A stretch of 46,630 bases of DNA from Candidatus Ventrousia excrementavium (GCA_018714845.1 DVMR01000014.1:1-46630), one strand, 5' to 3'; shown: positions 16,639 to 25,964, numbered from the stretch's first letter. The notes: generated by a model not told the origin, from the sequence alone. Program-made: numbers and translations.

Positions 16639-19614
16639 ATGAAATCCGTTTCCCGCCGTATTTTATCATTCGTCACCGCACTCTGCCTTGTGCTGGCCCT
16701 GATGCCTGCCGGGCTGGCCGCCGCAGGCGAATATGTGTATGAAGACATTCAGACTCTTCTGCCCGGTCTCACCCTGACCTCGACCCAGCGCCGCACCGAC
16801 GCGGGCGCTGCTGATCAATACTTCACCCTTGACTACACTCCCGGCCTGACGGCTATTCCCATCACCGCATACGGCGACTACGTTTACGGCAAGTCTGATA
16901 TCAATACCGTCATCAGCTGGTGCCAGAGCCAGGGCTACACCGTTATGGCGGCTGTCAACGGTGACTTTTTTGACATGGATACCGGCGTGCCGACCGGCAT
17001 GCTCATTCAGAACGGCCGCCTGTGCGTTTCTGACGGCGCCTGGAACGCTGTCGGCTTTTTGTCAGACGGCAGCGTTATCACCGGCGCGCCCGGCCTGCAG
17101 ATGAGCCTGACCGATGCAAACGGACTGGTCCGCCCCATTTACGCACTCAACAAAGTGCGTACTCAAAGGGGCATTTACTTATACACCTCGGACTTTTCGC
17201 AGACGACCCGCCTGACCGCCGCCGGCGTGCAGGTGGTGCTCGACCTCGCCCCCGGCGACTATCTGCGCCTGGGTCAGCCGCTGACCGGTACGGTTTCACA
17301 GGTGGTGCACGGCACCACGGCCCTGACCATCGGCGAAAATCAGGTCATTCTCGCGCTGAGCGACACCAACACCTCGGGGACGACGCTGGGCGGCATCGAG
17401 GTCGGCCAGACCATCACCATTAACGCCCAGACCAGCGACACCCGCTGGCATGACGCCGTCTTTTCGTGCGGCGGCGGCGACATGCTGCTCAGACACGGCG
17501 AGCTGACCTCGGCCGCCACGACGTCAAAAGCGCCCCGCACCGTGCTGGGCACCCGGGATGACGGTTCGTGCGTCATTTTGGTGTGTGACGGCCGCCAGAG
17601 CGGTCTGGCCGACGGCATCAGCCTGCGCGATGCTGCCCTGCAGCTGCAGGCCCAGGGCTGCACCAACGTCGTCAACCTGGACGGCGGCGGCTCGACCATC
17701 ATCGCCTCGCGCCTCAATGGCAACCAGACAGTTCCCGTCCTCTCATCCCCCTCGGACGGCAGTGCGCGCCGCTGCGCCAATTTCATTGTCTTTGTCAATG
17801 GCGGAGACCAGAGCCTGCCAGCTTCGACCGTCGCAGTCTATCCGCAAAACGAGGTCGTCATGGCCGGTGCGCAGGTCGAGCTGTCCTCCAAGAGCTTCAA
17901 CGCCGACTACTTCCCCAAGACAACGTACGCTGAAGGTTTTGCCATCACTTCAGGCGGCGGTACGGTCGATGGGAATATCTTTACCGCTCCCGACGAGGGT
18001 GGCACTGTGACGGTGGGCGCTCTTTCAGGCACTCTAGCTTCGCAGGACGCTGTGTTCACCGTCTATGAGACGCCGCCCTTCATGTCGGTTGTGCGTCAGG
18101 GCAGCCAGACCGCCCTGACCCGGCTCAGCCTGTCGCCCGGCGAGCAGGTCGAACTGGATGTTTTGTGTTCTGACGGCGTGCGTGACATTGTTTCGCAGGA
18201 TATATGCTTTACCTTTACTCTGACGGGCAATGCCGGCACCATCACGCCGGAAGGTCTTTTTACTGCGGGCAGCGCCCCCGGTCTGAGCGGTACGCTCGAG
18301 GTGACGGCCGGTGAAAAGACGGTTTCCATTCCCATTACGGTCGGCCAGGCTCCTGACCTGCTCGAGGGCTTTGAAAACGGCGCCAGCTGGCTGGCGTCGG
18401 CCGCGCACCTTGATACCGCCGTGGCCTGCACTATTTCCCAGACGCCTGAAAACGCCCGCTATGGCTTTGGCAGCGCCTCACTGACCTATCATGTGCCGCT
18501 GGTCAGCCTGCCTGAAACCATCACCTACTACTCAACCTCGCCCTATACCCTCGGCTCGGGCGCCAATGCCATCAGCCTGATGGTCCGCGGCAGCGGCAGC
18601 TTTGCCCTTGACTTCCGCCTGTCCGATGGCAGCACGGTCTCCGTGCCGCTCACTCTGGACAGCACCACGGAATGGCAGTATGTCACGGCGCAGGTGCCGT
18701 CGGGTGCGAACACTCTGCTCGGCATGTCCTCGCACGTCAGCGAGGCATCGTCCGGCAGCCTGCTCGTCGACCAGATCATGTGTCATTACACAGGCGCTGA
18801 GGCCGACCTGACGCCGCCGTCCATCGTGATGGCGGCCGAGGGGACCGTGCTCACTGCTCTCATCACTGACAACTATCCCCTGCCCATCTCGTCTGATATG
18901 ATTTCGCTGACCCTTGACGGGCAGGAGCTGACTTTTGAGTACGCCGATACGACCGGCGAGCTGACAGCCAGCCTGCCTGACGACGGCAGCCTGCATCACA
19001 TTGTGCTGACCGTATACGACGCCTACTTCAACCGCAGCATGCAGAGCATGTCCGTCGGCAGTGTCGAGACCGGCGTTTATCAGGACCTGACCGCCACGGA
19101 CCACTGGGCACGCGAATACGCCGAGTACCTGTGTACACAGGGCGTTTTCTCGCAGGACGTCAACTTCTATCCTGACCGAGCGGCCACCAACCAGGAGGTC
19201 GCCACACTGATTTCACGTTATCTGGGGCTCGACGTCACCCAGTACGGATCCACTGCGCTGCCCTACGCCGACCAGGCATCTATCGCTGACTGGGCACTGC
19301 CCCATGTGCGCGCTCTGTACGCTGAGGGCATCATGCAGGGTACTGTCGTGGACGGTGTTTCGGTCTTCCAGCCCACGGCCGGCACGACCCGCGCCCAGGT
19401 GATGACTGTCATCGGCCGCACCATCGAGCGCGGCTACTCATACACCACCCCGGTCTTTGACGATTTCGCGTCCGTGCCCTACTGGGCACAGGACCACGTC
19501 AGCCTGCTGACTTCGCTGGGCATTGTGTCCGGCATGGGCGGCACCAACAATGTTGCGCCGCTCGATGGCATCACCCGCGGACAGCTGGCCTCGATTTTCT
19601 TCAAACTGTACTAA
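16639..19614 (+). CDS. Secreted phosphodiester glycosidase (NAGPA domain) with three SLH repeats
   Basis: A 991-residue cell-surface protein. Residues 1-30 are a clear signal peptide (KSVSRR, hydrophobic core, cleavage near AAAG). The NAGPA domain (about 90-390) shows AAVNGDFFDMDTGVPTGM, a long middle part and NLDGGGSTIIASR near 346-358, the family active-site region; the family removes N-acetylglucosamine or related phosphodiester caps. Then come Ig-like and beta-sandwich stretches (about 390-800) and three SLH repeats (about 814-991; DHWAREYAEYLC, ADWALPHVRALYAEGIM, PYWAQDHVSLLTSLGIV) that would bind it to the pyruvylated wall polymer. The real substrate is unknown. GAAAGGAG lies before the ATG. 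Malic enzyme follows 30 nt later. Confidence 0.9.
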   Translation: MKSVSRRILSFVTALCLVLALMPAGLAAAGEYVYEDIQTLLPGLTLTSTQRRTDAGAADQYFTLDYTPGLTAIPITAYGDYVYGKSDINTVISWCQSQGYTVMAAVNGDFFDMDTGVPTGMLIQNGRLCVSDGAWNAVGFLSDGSVITGAPGLQMSLTDANGLVRPIYALNKVRTQRGIYLYTSDFSQTTRLTAAGVQVVLDLAPGDYLRLGQPLTGTVSQVVHGTTALTIGENQVILALSDTNTSGTTLGGIEVGQTITINAQTSDTRWHDAVFSCGGGDMLLRHGELTSAATTSKAPRTVLGTRDDGSCVILVCDGRQSGLADGISLRDAALQLQAQGCTNVVNLDGGGSTIIASRLNGNQTVPVLSSPSDGSARRCANFIVFVNGGDQSLPASTVAVYPQNEVVMAGAQVELSSKSFNADYFPKTTYAEGFAITSGGGTVDGNIFTAPDEGGTVTVGALSGTLASQDAVFTVYETPPFMSVVRQGSQTALTRLSLSPGEQVELDVLCSDGVRDIVSQDICFTFTLTGNAGTITPEGLFTAGSAPGLSGTLEVTAGEKTVSIPITVGQAPDLLEGFENGASWLASAAHLDTAVACTISQTPENARYGFGSASLTYHVPLVSLPETITYYSTSPYTLGSGANAISLMVRGSGSFALDFRLSDGSTVSVPLTLDSTTEWQYVTAQVPSGANTLLGMSSHVSEASSGSLLVDQIMCHYTGAEADLTPPSIVMAAEGTVLTALITDNYPLPISSDMISLTLDGQELTFEYADTTGELTASLPDDGSLHHIVLTVYDAYFNRSMQSMSVGSVETGVYQDLTATDHWAREYAEYLCTQGVFSQDVNFYPDRAATNQEVATLISRYLGLDVTQYGSTALPYADQASIADWALPHVRALYAEGIMQGTVVDGVSVFQPTAGTTRAQVMTVIGRTIERGYSYTTPVFDDFASVPYWAQDHVSLLTSLGIVSGMGGTNNVAPLDGITRGQLASIFFKLY

Positions 19615-19644
19615 TATAGACCAGAAATAAGGAGTCAATCGATT

Positions 19645-20817
19645 ATGGACATGAAGGAACGCGCGCTTTTGGCCCACGAGCAGTGGCACGGCAAGCTTGA
19701 GATTGTCAACCGCTGCCCCATCAATTCGTATGAGGATATGACCATCGCCTACACCCCGGGTGTCGCCGAGCCCTGCCTGAAGATTAAAGAGGACCGCGAT
19801 TTGTCGTACAAGTACACCGGCCGCGGCAACCTGGTCGCCGTCATCACCGACGGCACTGCGGTCCTCGGCCTGGGCGACATCGGCCCCGAAGCCGGCATGC
19901 CTGTCATGGAAGGCAAATGCGCACTTTTCAAGGCCTTTGCCAATGTAGATGCCATTCCCCTGTGCATCCGCTCCAAGGATGTTGACGAGATTGTCCGCAC
20001 CGTCGAGCTGCTGGCCGGCTCCTTCGGCGGCATCAACCTTGAGGACATTTCAGCTCCCCGGTGTATTGAAATCGAGCGCCAGCTCAAACAGAAATGCGAC
20101 ATTCCCGTCTTTCACGACGACCAGCACGGCACGGCCATCGTCGTGTGTGCTGCGCTCATCAATGCCTGCAAGCTGACAGGCAAGGCCATCCCGTCGCTGC
20201 GCATTGTCATCAACGGCGCCGGTGCCGCCGCTCTGGCCATTGCCCGCCTGCTGCTTTCACTCGGCGTCAGCGACCTGACGCTTTGTGACCGGTTCGGGCT
20301 TTTGTACGACGGCAACCCCGATATGAACCCCGAGCAGGCCCGCGTCGCCGCTCTGACCAATCCGCGCAAGCTGCACGGCGTACTGCGCGACGCCATGCCG
20401 GGTGCTGACGTCTTTATCGGCGTGTCGGCTCCGAACTGCCTGACGCGCGACGACGTGGCCCTGATGGCCGACAAATCGGTCGTCTTTGCCATGGCCAACC
20501 CCGTGCCCGAAATCTGGCCCGACGAAGCCAAGGCAGGCGGCGCCTTTATCGTTGGCACCGGCCGGTCTGATTTCCCCAACCAAATCAACAATGTCCTCGC
20601 CTTCCCCGGCGTGTTCCGCGGAGCGCTCGACGTGCGCGCCAGCGACATCAATGAAGAGATGAAGCTGGCCGCCGCACACGCCATCGCCGACCTCGTCACG
20701 CCCGACAAGCTCTCACCCGAAAACATCATGCCCCCGGCTTTTGACCGCGAAGGCCACCAAAAGGTCGCCGAGGCTGTGCGCCGTGCCGCCCGTGAATCGG
20801 GCGTCGCCCGCGCCTGA
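19645..20817 (+). CDS. NAD(P)-dependent malic enzyme
   Basis: Oxidatively decarboxylates malate to pyruvate and CO2 with NAD or NADP. The 390 residues match the short bacterial form. Motifs seen: IAYTPGVAEPC near residue 36, the catalytic and metal-binding region DIPVFHDDQHGTAIVV near 155, and the nucleotide-binding GAGAAALA near 190. AAGGAG lies 10 nt before the ATG. It sits between a surface protein and trkAH with short gaps and no terminators, so it may share a transcript with them, although no functional link is obvious. Confidence 0.95.
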   Translation: MDMKERALLAHEQWHGKLEIVNRCPINSYEDMTIAYTPGVAEPCLKIKEDRDLSYKYTGRGNLVAVITDGTAVLGLGDIGPEAGMPVMEGKCALFKAFANVDAIPLCIRSKDVDEIVRTVELLAGSFGGINLEDISAPRCIEIERQLKQKCDIPVFHDDQHGTAIVVCAALINACKLTGKAIPSLRIVINGAGAAALAIARLLLSLGVSDLTLCDRFGLLYDGNPDMNPEQARVAALTNPRKLHGVLRDAMPGADVFIGVSAPNCLTRDDVALMADKSVVFAMANPVPEIWPDEAKAGGAFIVGTGRSDFPNQINNVLAFPGVFRGALDVRASDINEEMKLAAAHAIADLVTPDKLSPENIMPPAFDREGHQKVAEAVRRAARESGVARA

Positions 20818-20852
20818 CCGGGTTGTGTGCTGAAAAGAGGTCTTCTTCCCGT

Positions 20853-22211
20853 ATGAAAATCATCGTCATCGGCGACGGCAAGGTCGGGTATACCCTGACC
20901 GAGCAGCTTTCCAAAGAAGGGCACGACATCGTCGTCATCGACAAAAATCCCCAGGCGCTCCGGCAGTCGGTCGACGTGCTCGACGTCATGGGTATTCAGG
21001 GCAACGGCGCTTCCCTCGATGTTCTGCGCGAGGCCGGGGCCGAACGCGCCGACCTGGTCATTGCCGCCACCTCGTCTGATGAAACCAATCTTTTGGCCTG
21101 CATCACGGCAAAAAAAATTGGCGCCGATCACACCATTGCCCGCGTCCGCAACCACGAATACACCCGCCAGATCGGCCTTTTGAAGGAAGAGTTTGGCATT
21201 TCCATGATTATCAACCCCGAGCAGGCCGCAGCGCGTGAAATATCGCGCGTGCTGCGCCTGCCGTCGGCCAGTAAAATCGACTCCTTTTCCAAGGGCCGCG
21301 TCGAGCTGGTCGAGATTCGCATCGGTGATAAAAGCCCTCTGTGCGGACTGCGGCTGGCCGACCTGTATAAAAAATACAAGGTAAAAGTGCTCATCGTCGC
21401 CGTACAGCGCGGCACGCAGGTCGTTATCCCTGACGGCAGCTTTGAGCTGCAGGCCGGCGACCGCATCCACTTTACCGCTGCCCCGTTCGAGACTGAAGGC
21501 TTTTTTCGCGCTATTGGTCTTACATCGCATAAGGTGCGCTCGGTTCTCATTGTCGGCGGCGGCCGCATCAGCTATTATCTCGCCAAAATGCTGCTCGAGC
21601 TCAACATGCATGTCAAGATTATCGAAATGAACCACGACACCTGTGACCTGCTGTGCTCGCTTCTGCCCAAGGCCGAGATTATCTGCGGCGACGGCACGAG
21701 CGAAGAGCTGCTGCTTGAAGAGGGCATCGAGCACACCGACGCCTTTATCGCCCTGACGGGCATTGACGAAGAGAACATCATTTTGTCCATGTACGCGGCC
21801 ACCCGCACCAAAGGCAAGGTCATCGCCAAAGTCAACCGCATTTCATTCATGGACATTATCACAAACTCCGGTGTCGAGACTGTCATCTCGCCCAAGTACA
21901 TCACGGCAAGCCAGATTATCCGCTATGTGCGCGCGTTGCGCAACTCCATCGCTTACAGCACGATTGAGACGCTGCACCGCATTGTCAACAACCAGGTCGA
22001 AGTCCTCGAGTTCCGCGTGGGCGAACGCTCGCGCGTGACCGGCAAGACCCTCAAGGACCTCAATACCAAACCGGGCCTGCTCATCGCAACCATTGTGCGG
22101 CACGGCAAGACTATCATCCCCGGCGGCGACGACCACATTGAAAAGGGTGACAGCGTCGTCGTCGTGTCGACCAGCCGTCAGATTCGCGAGCTGGACGACA
22201 TTCTGCGCTGA
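20853..22211 (+). CDS. trkA: Trk system potassium transporter regulatory protein TrkA
   Basis: The cytoplasmic, nucleotide-binding gating ring of the TrkAH potassium importer. In 452 residues there are two RCK_N-RCK_C halves. The first NAD-binding motif is GDGKVG (7-12), with VVIDKNP ending its second strand. The second half starts at VLIVGGGRISYYLAKML near 231, where the third Gly of GxGxxG is Ser. The ATG at 20853 is chosen because the protein then begins directly with MKIIVIG, and AGAGG lies upstream. It is followed after 3 nt by trkH. Confidence 0.95.
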   Translation: MKIIVIGDGKVGYTLTEQLSKEGHDIVVIDKNPQALRQSVDVLDVMGIQGNGASLDVLREAGAERADLVIAATSSDETNLLACITAKKIGADHTIARVRNHEYTRQIGLLKEEFGISMIINPEQAAAREISRVLRLPSASKIDSFSKGRVELVEIRIGDKSPLCGLRLADLYKKYKVKVLIVAVQRGTQVVIPDGSFELQAGDRIHFTAAPFETEGFFRAIGLTSHKVRSVLIVGGGRISYYLAKMLLELNMHVKIIEMNHDTCDLLCSLLPKAEIICGDGTSEELLLEEGIEHTDAFIALTGIDEENIILSMYAATRTKGKVIAKVNRISFMDIITNSGVETVISPKYITASQIIRYVRALRNSIAYSTIETLHRIVNNQVEVLEFRVGERSRVTGKTLKDLNTKPGLLIATIVRHGKTIIPGGDDHIEKGDSVVVVSTSRQIRELDDILR

Positions 22212-22214
22212 GCC

Positions 22215-23663
22215 ATGAATACTCGTATGATCGCCCGCACGGTCGGGCTTGTCATCCGGATCGAGGCGGTACTGCTGCTTTTGCCCGCCGTCGTCGGTTT
22301 GCTGTACGGAGAGCACGAGACCCTTTATTTTCTGCTGACCGCAGCGCTCGCGCTGGGACTGAGCCTGTTGCTGACCTGGAAAAAGCCGGTCAATACTGTT
22401 TTTTACGCCCGCGACGGCCTTTTAATTGTCGCTTTTTCGTGGATCGCCATGTCGGTGCTGGGAGCGCTTCCCTTTTACCTGAGCGGTGAGATTCCCAGCT
22501 TTGTCGACAGTTTTTTTGAAACCGTGTCCGGCTTTACCACCACCGGCTCAAGCATCCTTACCGATGTCGAAAGCCTGTCGCGCGGTATGCTGTTCTGGCG
22601 CAGCTTCACCCACTGGATTGGCGGCATGGGTATTCTGGTCTTTGCGCTGGCCGTTTTGCCGGCTGCCAAAGGCGAAGGCCGCGCCATGCACATTATGCGC
22701 GCCGAAATGCCGGGGCCTTCGATTGACAAACTGGTGCCCAAAATGCGTTCGACTGCCCTGATTCTGTACGCTGTGTATCTGGTCATGACCATCATCGAGA
22801 TTGTTTTGCTGTTGCTGGGCGGCATGGACCTGTTCGACAGCGTAGTAAACTCGTTCGGCACAGCGGGTACCGGCGGCTTTTCCGTACGCGCAGAGTCAAT
22901 CGGCGCTTATCACAGCTCCTATGCAGAATGGGTCATCGGCATTTTCATGCTGCTGTTCGGCATCAACTTCAACATTTATTACCTGATTTTGCTCGGCAAG
23001 TTCAAAAGTGCGCTGAAAAGTCAGGAGCTCCGGTGGTATCTTGTCATCATCGCCCTGGCGACTGGCCTGATTGCGTTCAACGTCGCGCATCTGTTCGACA
23101 GCCTGGACGATACGATCCGCGCCGCCTTCTTCCAGGTCTCCTCCATCATCACGACGACCGGCTATGCCTCGCTCAATTATGACGTATGGCCAACCTTTTC
23201 CAAAATGGTGCTGATCCTGCTCACCGCCCTCGGCGCATGTGCCGGCTCGACAGGCGGCGGCCTCAAGGTTTCGCGTCTGGTGATGCTGGTCAAATCTATC
23301 GGTCAGGAAATCCGCGCCATGATTCATCCGCGCGCCGTCAAAAACATCAAATTTGAGGGCCGGCCAGTCAGCAAAATGACTCTTGATGAGGTCATGGTCT
23401 TTTTTGCCGCCTATGTTCTTTTGCTGCTCGGCTCGATGCTCGTCGTCGCGCTCGACGGCTTTGACCTGGTATCAACATCCACCGCTGTGCTGACCTGTGT
23501 GGGCAATGTCGGCCCTGGCTTGGGCATGGTCGGCCCGGCGGGCAACTTCTCTGAATTTTCAATCCTGTCCAAGCTCGTACTCAGCTTTGATATGCTGGCC
23601 GGGCGGCTTGAAATCTTCCCCATGTTCATTCTTTTCGCCCCCCGTACCTGGAAAAGAAATTAA
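22215..23663 (+). CDS. trkH: TrkH family potassium uptake protein
   Basis: The K+-translocating membrane subunit. In 482 residues there are about eight to ten hydrophobic helices and four pore-loop/filter segments: SGFTTTGSSIL, SFGTAGTGGFS, SIITTTGYASL and TCVGNVGPGLG, each with the central Gly of the selectivity filter. AGACAGSTGGGLKVSR is the mobile middle helix/loop region typical of TrkH. The start lies 3 nt after trkA with no strong ribosome binding site, so translation is coupled to trkA. Confidence 0.95.
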   Translation: MNTRMIARTVGLVIRIEAVLLLLPAVVGLLYGEHETLYFLLTAALALGLSLLLTWKKPVNTVFYARDGLLIVAFSWIAMSVLGALPFYLSGEIPSFVDSFFETVSGFTTTGSSILTDVESLSRGMLFWRSFTHWIGGMGILVFALAVLPAAKGEGRAMHIMRAEMPGPSIDKLVPKMRSTALILYAVYLVMTIIEIVLLLLGGMDLFDSVVNSFGTAGTGGFSVRAESIGAYHSSYAEWVIGIFMLLFGINFNIYYLILLGKFKSALKSQELRWYLVIIALATGLIAFNVAHLFDSLDDTIRAAFFQVSSIITTTGYASLNYDVWPTFSKMVLILLTALGACAGSTGGGLKVSRLVMLVKSIGQEIRAMIHPRAVKNIKFEGRPVSKMTLDEVMVFFAAYVLLLLGSMLVVALDGFDLVSTSTAVLTCVGNVGPGLGMVGPAGNFSEFSILSKLVLSFDMLAGRLEIFPMFILFAPRTWKRN

Positions 23664-23703
23664 AAAAAACACCGCACCATCCGCTCAAAAGCGGATGGTG
23701 CGG
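23662..23703 (-). terminator. Hairpin after trkH with its T-run on the minus strand
   Basis: CCGCACCATCCGC and GCGGATGGTGCGG form a perfect 13-bp stem (23672-23684 and 23691-23703) with a 6-nt loop. The eight-A run lies on the 5' side (23662-23669), so the strong intrinsic-terminator form is on the minus strand. On the plus strand the tail is only CTCTGTCTTTG. It may still end trkAH transcripts or shield their 3' end. Confidence 0.6.
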
Positions 23704-23731
23704 CTCTGTCTTTGCGGAAAGGAGATGCACA

Positions 23732-24391
23732 ATGCCCGATCTTTCAACCTGGATGCCTCTGTACCAAAGCGCTGTCCTGCGCCTGTTCGGCAACCGTGTC
23801 CGCTTCATTGGCCTGCAGGGAAGCTATGCACGGGGCGAAGCCCGCGAACACAGCGATATCGACACTGTGCTCATCACTGACATACTGTCCCCCGACGACC
23901 TTGTGCGCTACCGCGACGCGCTCGATACGCTTCCGCACCGCGAGCTTATCTGCGGCTTTGTGTCCGACCGGCGCACCCTGGCCGGCTGGTCAAAAGCCGA
24001 ACTCTTTCAGTTTTACCACGACACAGTCCCTATTTTGGGCAGACTCGAGGATATCATTCCCGTGCCGAATGCCGATGACGCCCGCCTCGCCGTGCAAAAC
24101 GGGGCCTGTGCAATTTATCACGCCTGCTGCCACAACCTGCTGCACGCGCACAGCAGCGATGTACTGCAGGAGCTTTACAAGTCTGCTGCCTTCACGCTGC
24201 AGGCCCTGCACTTTTGCCGCACCGGACATTACCTTCGCACCCGCGCCGAACTGCAAAAGGTTCTGTCCGGCGACGATGCGCGCGTACTGGCTGCTGCCAA
24301 CGACCTGCGCCGGGACGTTTCGGCTGACCGCCTCGAGCCCTGTTCGTCGCTGCTGCTCAACTGGGCAGCCGGACTGCTCGCTGACTTCTAG
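23732..24391 (+). CDS. Nucleotidyltransferase domain protein
   Basis: A 219-residue protein of the pol-beta-like nucleotidyltransferase superfamily. The motif GSYARGEAREHSDIDTVL (30-47) fits GS-x10-DxD, with Asp42 and Asp44 as the metal-binding pair. The rest is helical and resembles the DUF4111/aminoglycoside-adenylyltransferase-like or HEPN-fused class. A resistance or toxin-antitoxin role is possible but there is no partner gene next to it. AAAGGAG precedes the ATG and a hairpin at 24409 ends it. Confidence 0.75.
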   Translation: MPDLSTWMPLYQSAVLRLFGNRVRFIGLQGSYARGEAREHSDIDTVLITDILSPDDLVRYRDALDTLPHRELICGFVSDRRTLAGWSKAELFQFYHDTVPILGRLEDIIPVPNADDARLAVQNGACAIYHACCHNLLHAHSSDVLQELYKSAAFTLQALHFCRTGHYLRTRAELQKVLSGDDARVLAAANDLRRDVSADRLEPCSSLLLNWAAGLLADF

Positions 24392-24408
24392 CTCCCTGTT
24401 TTCCATGG

Positions 24409-24434
24409 GCTCCGGCGCAGGCCGGAGCTTTTTT
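24409..24434 (+). terminator. Terminator of the nucleotidyltransferase gene
   Basis: GCTCCGGC and GCCGGAGC flank a 4-nt loop and are followed by TTTTTT. Confidence 0.92.
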
Positions 24435-24467
24435 GCGGCTCTGTCCTTTCAAACTTATCAGGCCCTC

Positions 24468-24496
24468 TTGACAGTTAATATTATTCATTTTATAAT
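24468..24496 (+). promoter_or_regulatory. Perfect consensus promoter of the PadR/DUF4097 operon, with inverted repeat
   Basis: TTGACA (24468-24473) and TATAAT (24491-24496) are separated by exactly 17 nt. ATATTAT and ATAATAT form an inverted repeat with a 7-nt centre that overlaps the spacer and the -10 box, a likely operator for the PadR protein encoded just downstream. Confidence 0.85.
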
Positions 24497-24529
24497 ATAG
24501 TAAAATAGACAATATAGGAGGGACGCAGC

Positions 24530-24862
24530 TTGGGATTCCAGACCGGCGGGGCGCTTTTGGACTTTATTGTTCTGGGCATTCTGCAAAACGGGGATGAATA
24601 CGGTTATATTCTCACACAGCAGGTGCGCGAGATGCTCGATGTGTCAGAAACCGCCATGTACCCGGCTCTTCGGCGGCTGCAAAAAGGCCATCTGCTGACC
24701 ACCTATGACCGCTCCTGCCAGGGCCGCAACCGCAGGTATTACCAGCTGACTGCCGAGGGTCGCAAGGCTTTGAACGCTTATGTAACCGAGTGGGAGCAGT
24801 TTAAGCGCAGTATGGATCAGATATTGGGGGGAAACAGGCATGACGACAGCGCAGTACTTTGA
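24530..24862 (+). CDS. PadR family transcriptional regulator
   Basis: A 110-residue PadR-type winged-helix repressor. Hallmarks are LDFIVLGILQNGDEYGYILTQQ (read in two parts) and ETAMYPALRRLQKGHLL, followed by RRYYQLTAEGRKALN, the wing. It starts with TTG at 24530, 7 nt after AGGAGGG; no ATG fits better. Its end overlaps the DUF1700/DUF4097 gene by 23 nt, the standard arrangement of this regulator with an envelope sensor. Autoregulation through the inverted repeat in its promoter is likely. Confidence 0.93.
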   Translation: MGFQTGGALLDFIVLGILQNGDEYGYILTQQVREMLDVSETAMYPALRRLQKGHLLTTYDRSCQGRNRRYYQLTAEGRKALNAYVTEWEQFKRSMDQILGGNRHDDSAVL

Positions 24863-25964
24863 CGAACTCATTTTTTGTTTGAACCGGCTTCCGGCTGCGG
24901 AACGCGACGAGGCAGTCCGCTTTTACCGTGAGTATGCCGATGAGGCGGGTCTGACCAGCTACGAACAGCTGACTGAACGCTTTGGCACGCCAAAAGAGCT
25001 GGCCTACCGCATCCGCACCGGCACGGCAGAAATGCCTGCCTCACAGTCCCCTTCCCGTGCAGAACGGCGAGGTTTCAAAAAGCTCCCGCTTTGTATCGCC
25101 GGCCTGCTGACCGTTGGTCTGCTGCTCTTTGCCGTGGGCAGCGCCATCGGCCGTAGCAGCGCTCCGCGGAATGGTAACCTGACGTTGTCAGCCGGCGACA
25201 CTGTGACCGGCACAGATTCCCCTGTTACACTGGCTGAGACATCTGCGAGCGACACATCCGGGGCTATGGAACTCGATACGTTTTCCAGCATGGATATTTC
25301 GGTGGTTGCCGCCGATGTCCGCATTGTCAGCGGCGAAAGCTTTTCGCTCAGCTATCAGCTGCACGAAAACGAAGCTCTCGTCCGCGCTGAGGTCGATGGC
25401 GACACCCTGAAGTTCCGCACTGAAACCATTGGTCCACGCATTCCAAGTGGTGACTGGCATGTGACAGTCACTGTGCCGGCAGACACACAGCTCGACAGCC
25501 TTGACATTACAACGGTTTCCGGCGATATTGAAGACAGCGGCCATACCTGTGACGAAGCCAGTCTCTGCACTACATCAGGCGTCATTGAGCTGTCCGGCGT
25601 CACCGCCAACCAGCTCGACGCCAGCACGGTTTCGGGAAGCCTGGGCATTACAGGCAGCGTTTCTGAGCTTTCTGTCGAAAGCGTCTCCGGAAGCATCGAC
25701 CTGGACGGTGACTTTGGTGAGATTAACGCGCAGTCGGTTTCCGGCGGCTGCGCACTGGCAGGTACACTGGAGCGCGAAGCTGAGGTCGAAACGGTTTCGG
25801 GCCGCATTCAGGTGTCTTTCCCCGACGTATCAGTCAATGCCAGCAGTCTGGGCAGCGTTTACAAGGACAACAGCCGGCAGGGCCGCACGTTCAACCAACA
25901 CGGCGGCAGCGCCGAACTGAACCTCGAAAGTATTTCTGGCGAAATCGAGATTCTGTCCACCTGA
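24840..25964 (+). CDS. DUF1700 plus DUF4097 membrane protein (beta-helix domain)
   Basis: A 374-residue protein in three parts. Residues 1-75 are the DUF1700-type cytoplasmic domain (YFDELIFCLNRLPAAERDEA). One transmembrane helix follows (about 82-105, CIAGLLTVGLLLFAVGSAIG). Residues 140-374 are a DUF4097 domain with a ladder of short repeats, each with [T/S]-V-S-G or similar: TTVSGDIEDSG, TTSGVIELSG, STVSGSLGITG, ESVSGSIDLDG, QSVSGGCALAG, ETVSGRIQVSF, ESISGEIEILS. This predicts a right-handed beta-helix outside the membrane. The role, with PadR, is probably envelope stress sensing; that is inference. Confidence 0.85.
   Translation: MTTAQYFDELIFCLNRLPAAERDEAVRFYREYADEAGLTSYEQLTERFGTPKELAYRIRTGTAEMPASQSPSRAERRGFKKLPLCIAGLLTVGLLLFAVGSAIGRSSAPRNGNLTLSAGDTVTGTDSPVTLAETSASDTSGAMELDTFSSMDISVVAADVRIVSGESFSLSYQLHENEALVRAEVDGDTLKFRTETIGPRIPSGDWHVTVTVPADTQLDSLDITTVSGDIEDSGHTCDEASLCTTSGVIELSGVTANQLDASTVSGSLGITGSVSELSVESVSGSIDLDGDFGEINAQSVSGGCALAGTLEREAEVETVSGRIQVSFPDVSVNASSLGSVYKDNSRQGRTFNQHGGSAELNLESISGEIEILST

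Noticed and set aside
23732-24391. Nucleotidyltransferase considered as part of a MNT/HEPN toxin-antitoxin pair.
   Set aside because: No HEPN partner gene lies next to it; it is flanked by terminators and stands alone.
25500-25960. Direct DNA repeats in the DUF4097 gene, considered as a tandem repeat array.
   Set aside because: The repeats are at the protein level (TVSG-like ladder); the DNA copies differ too much for an array.
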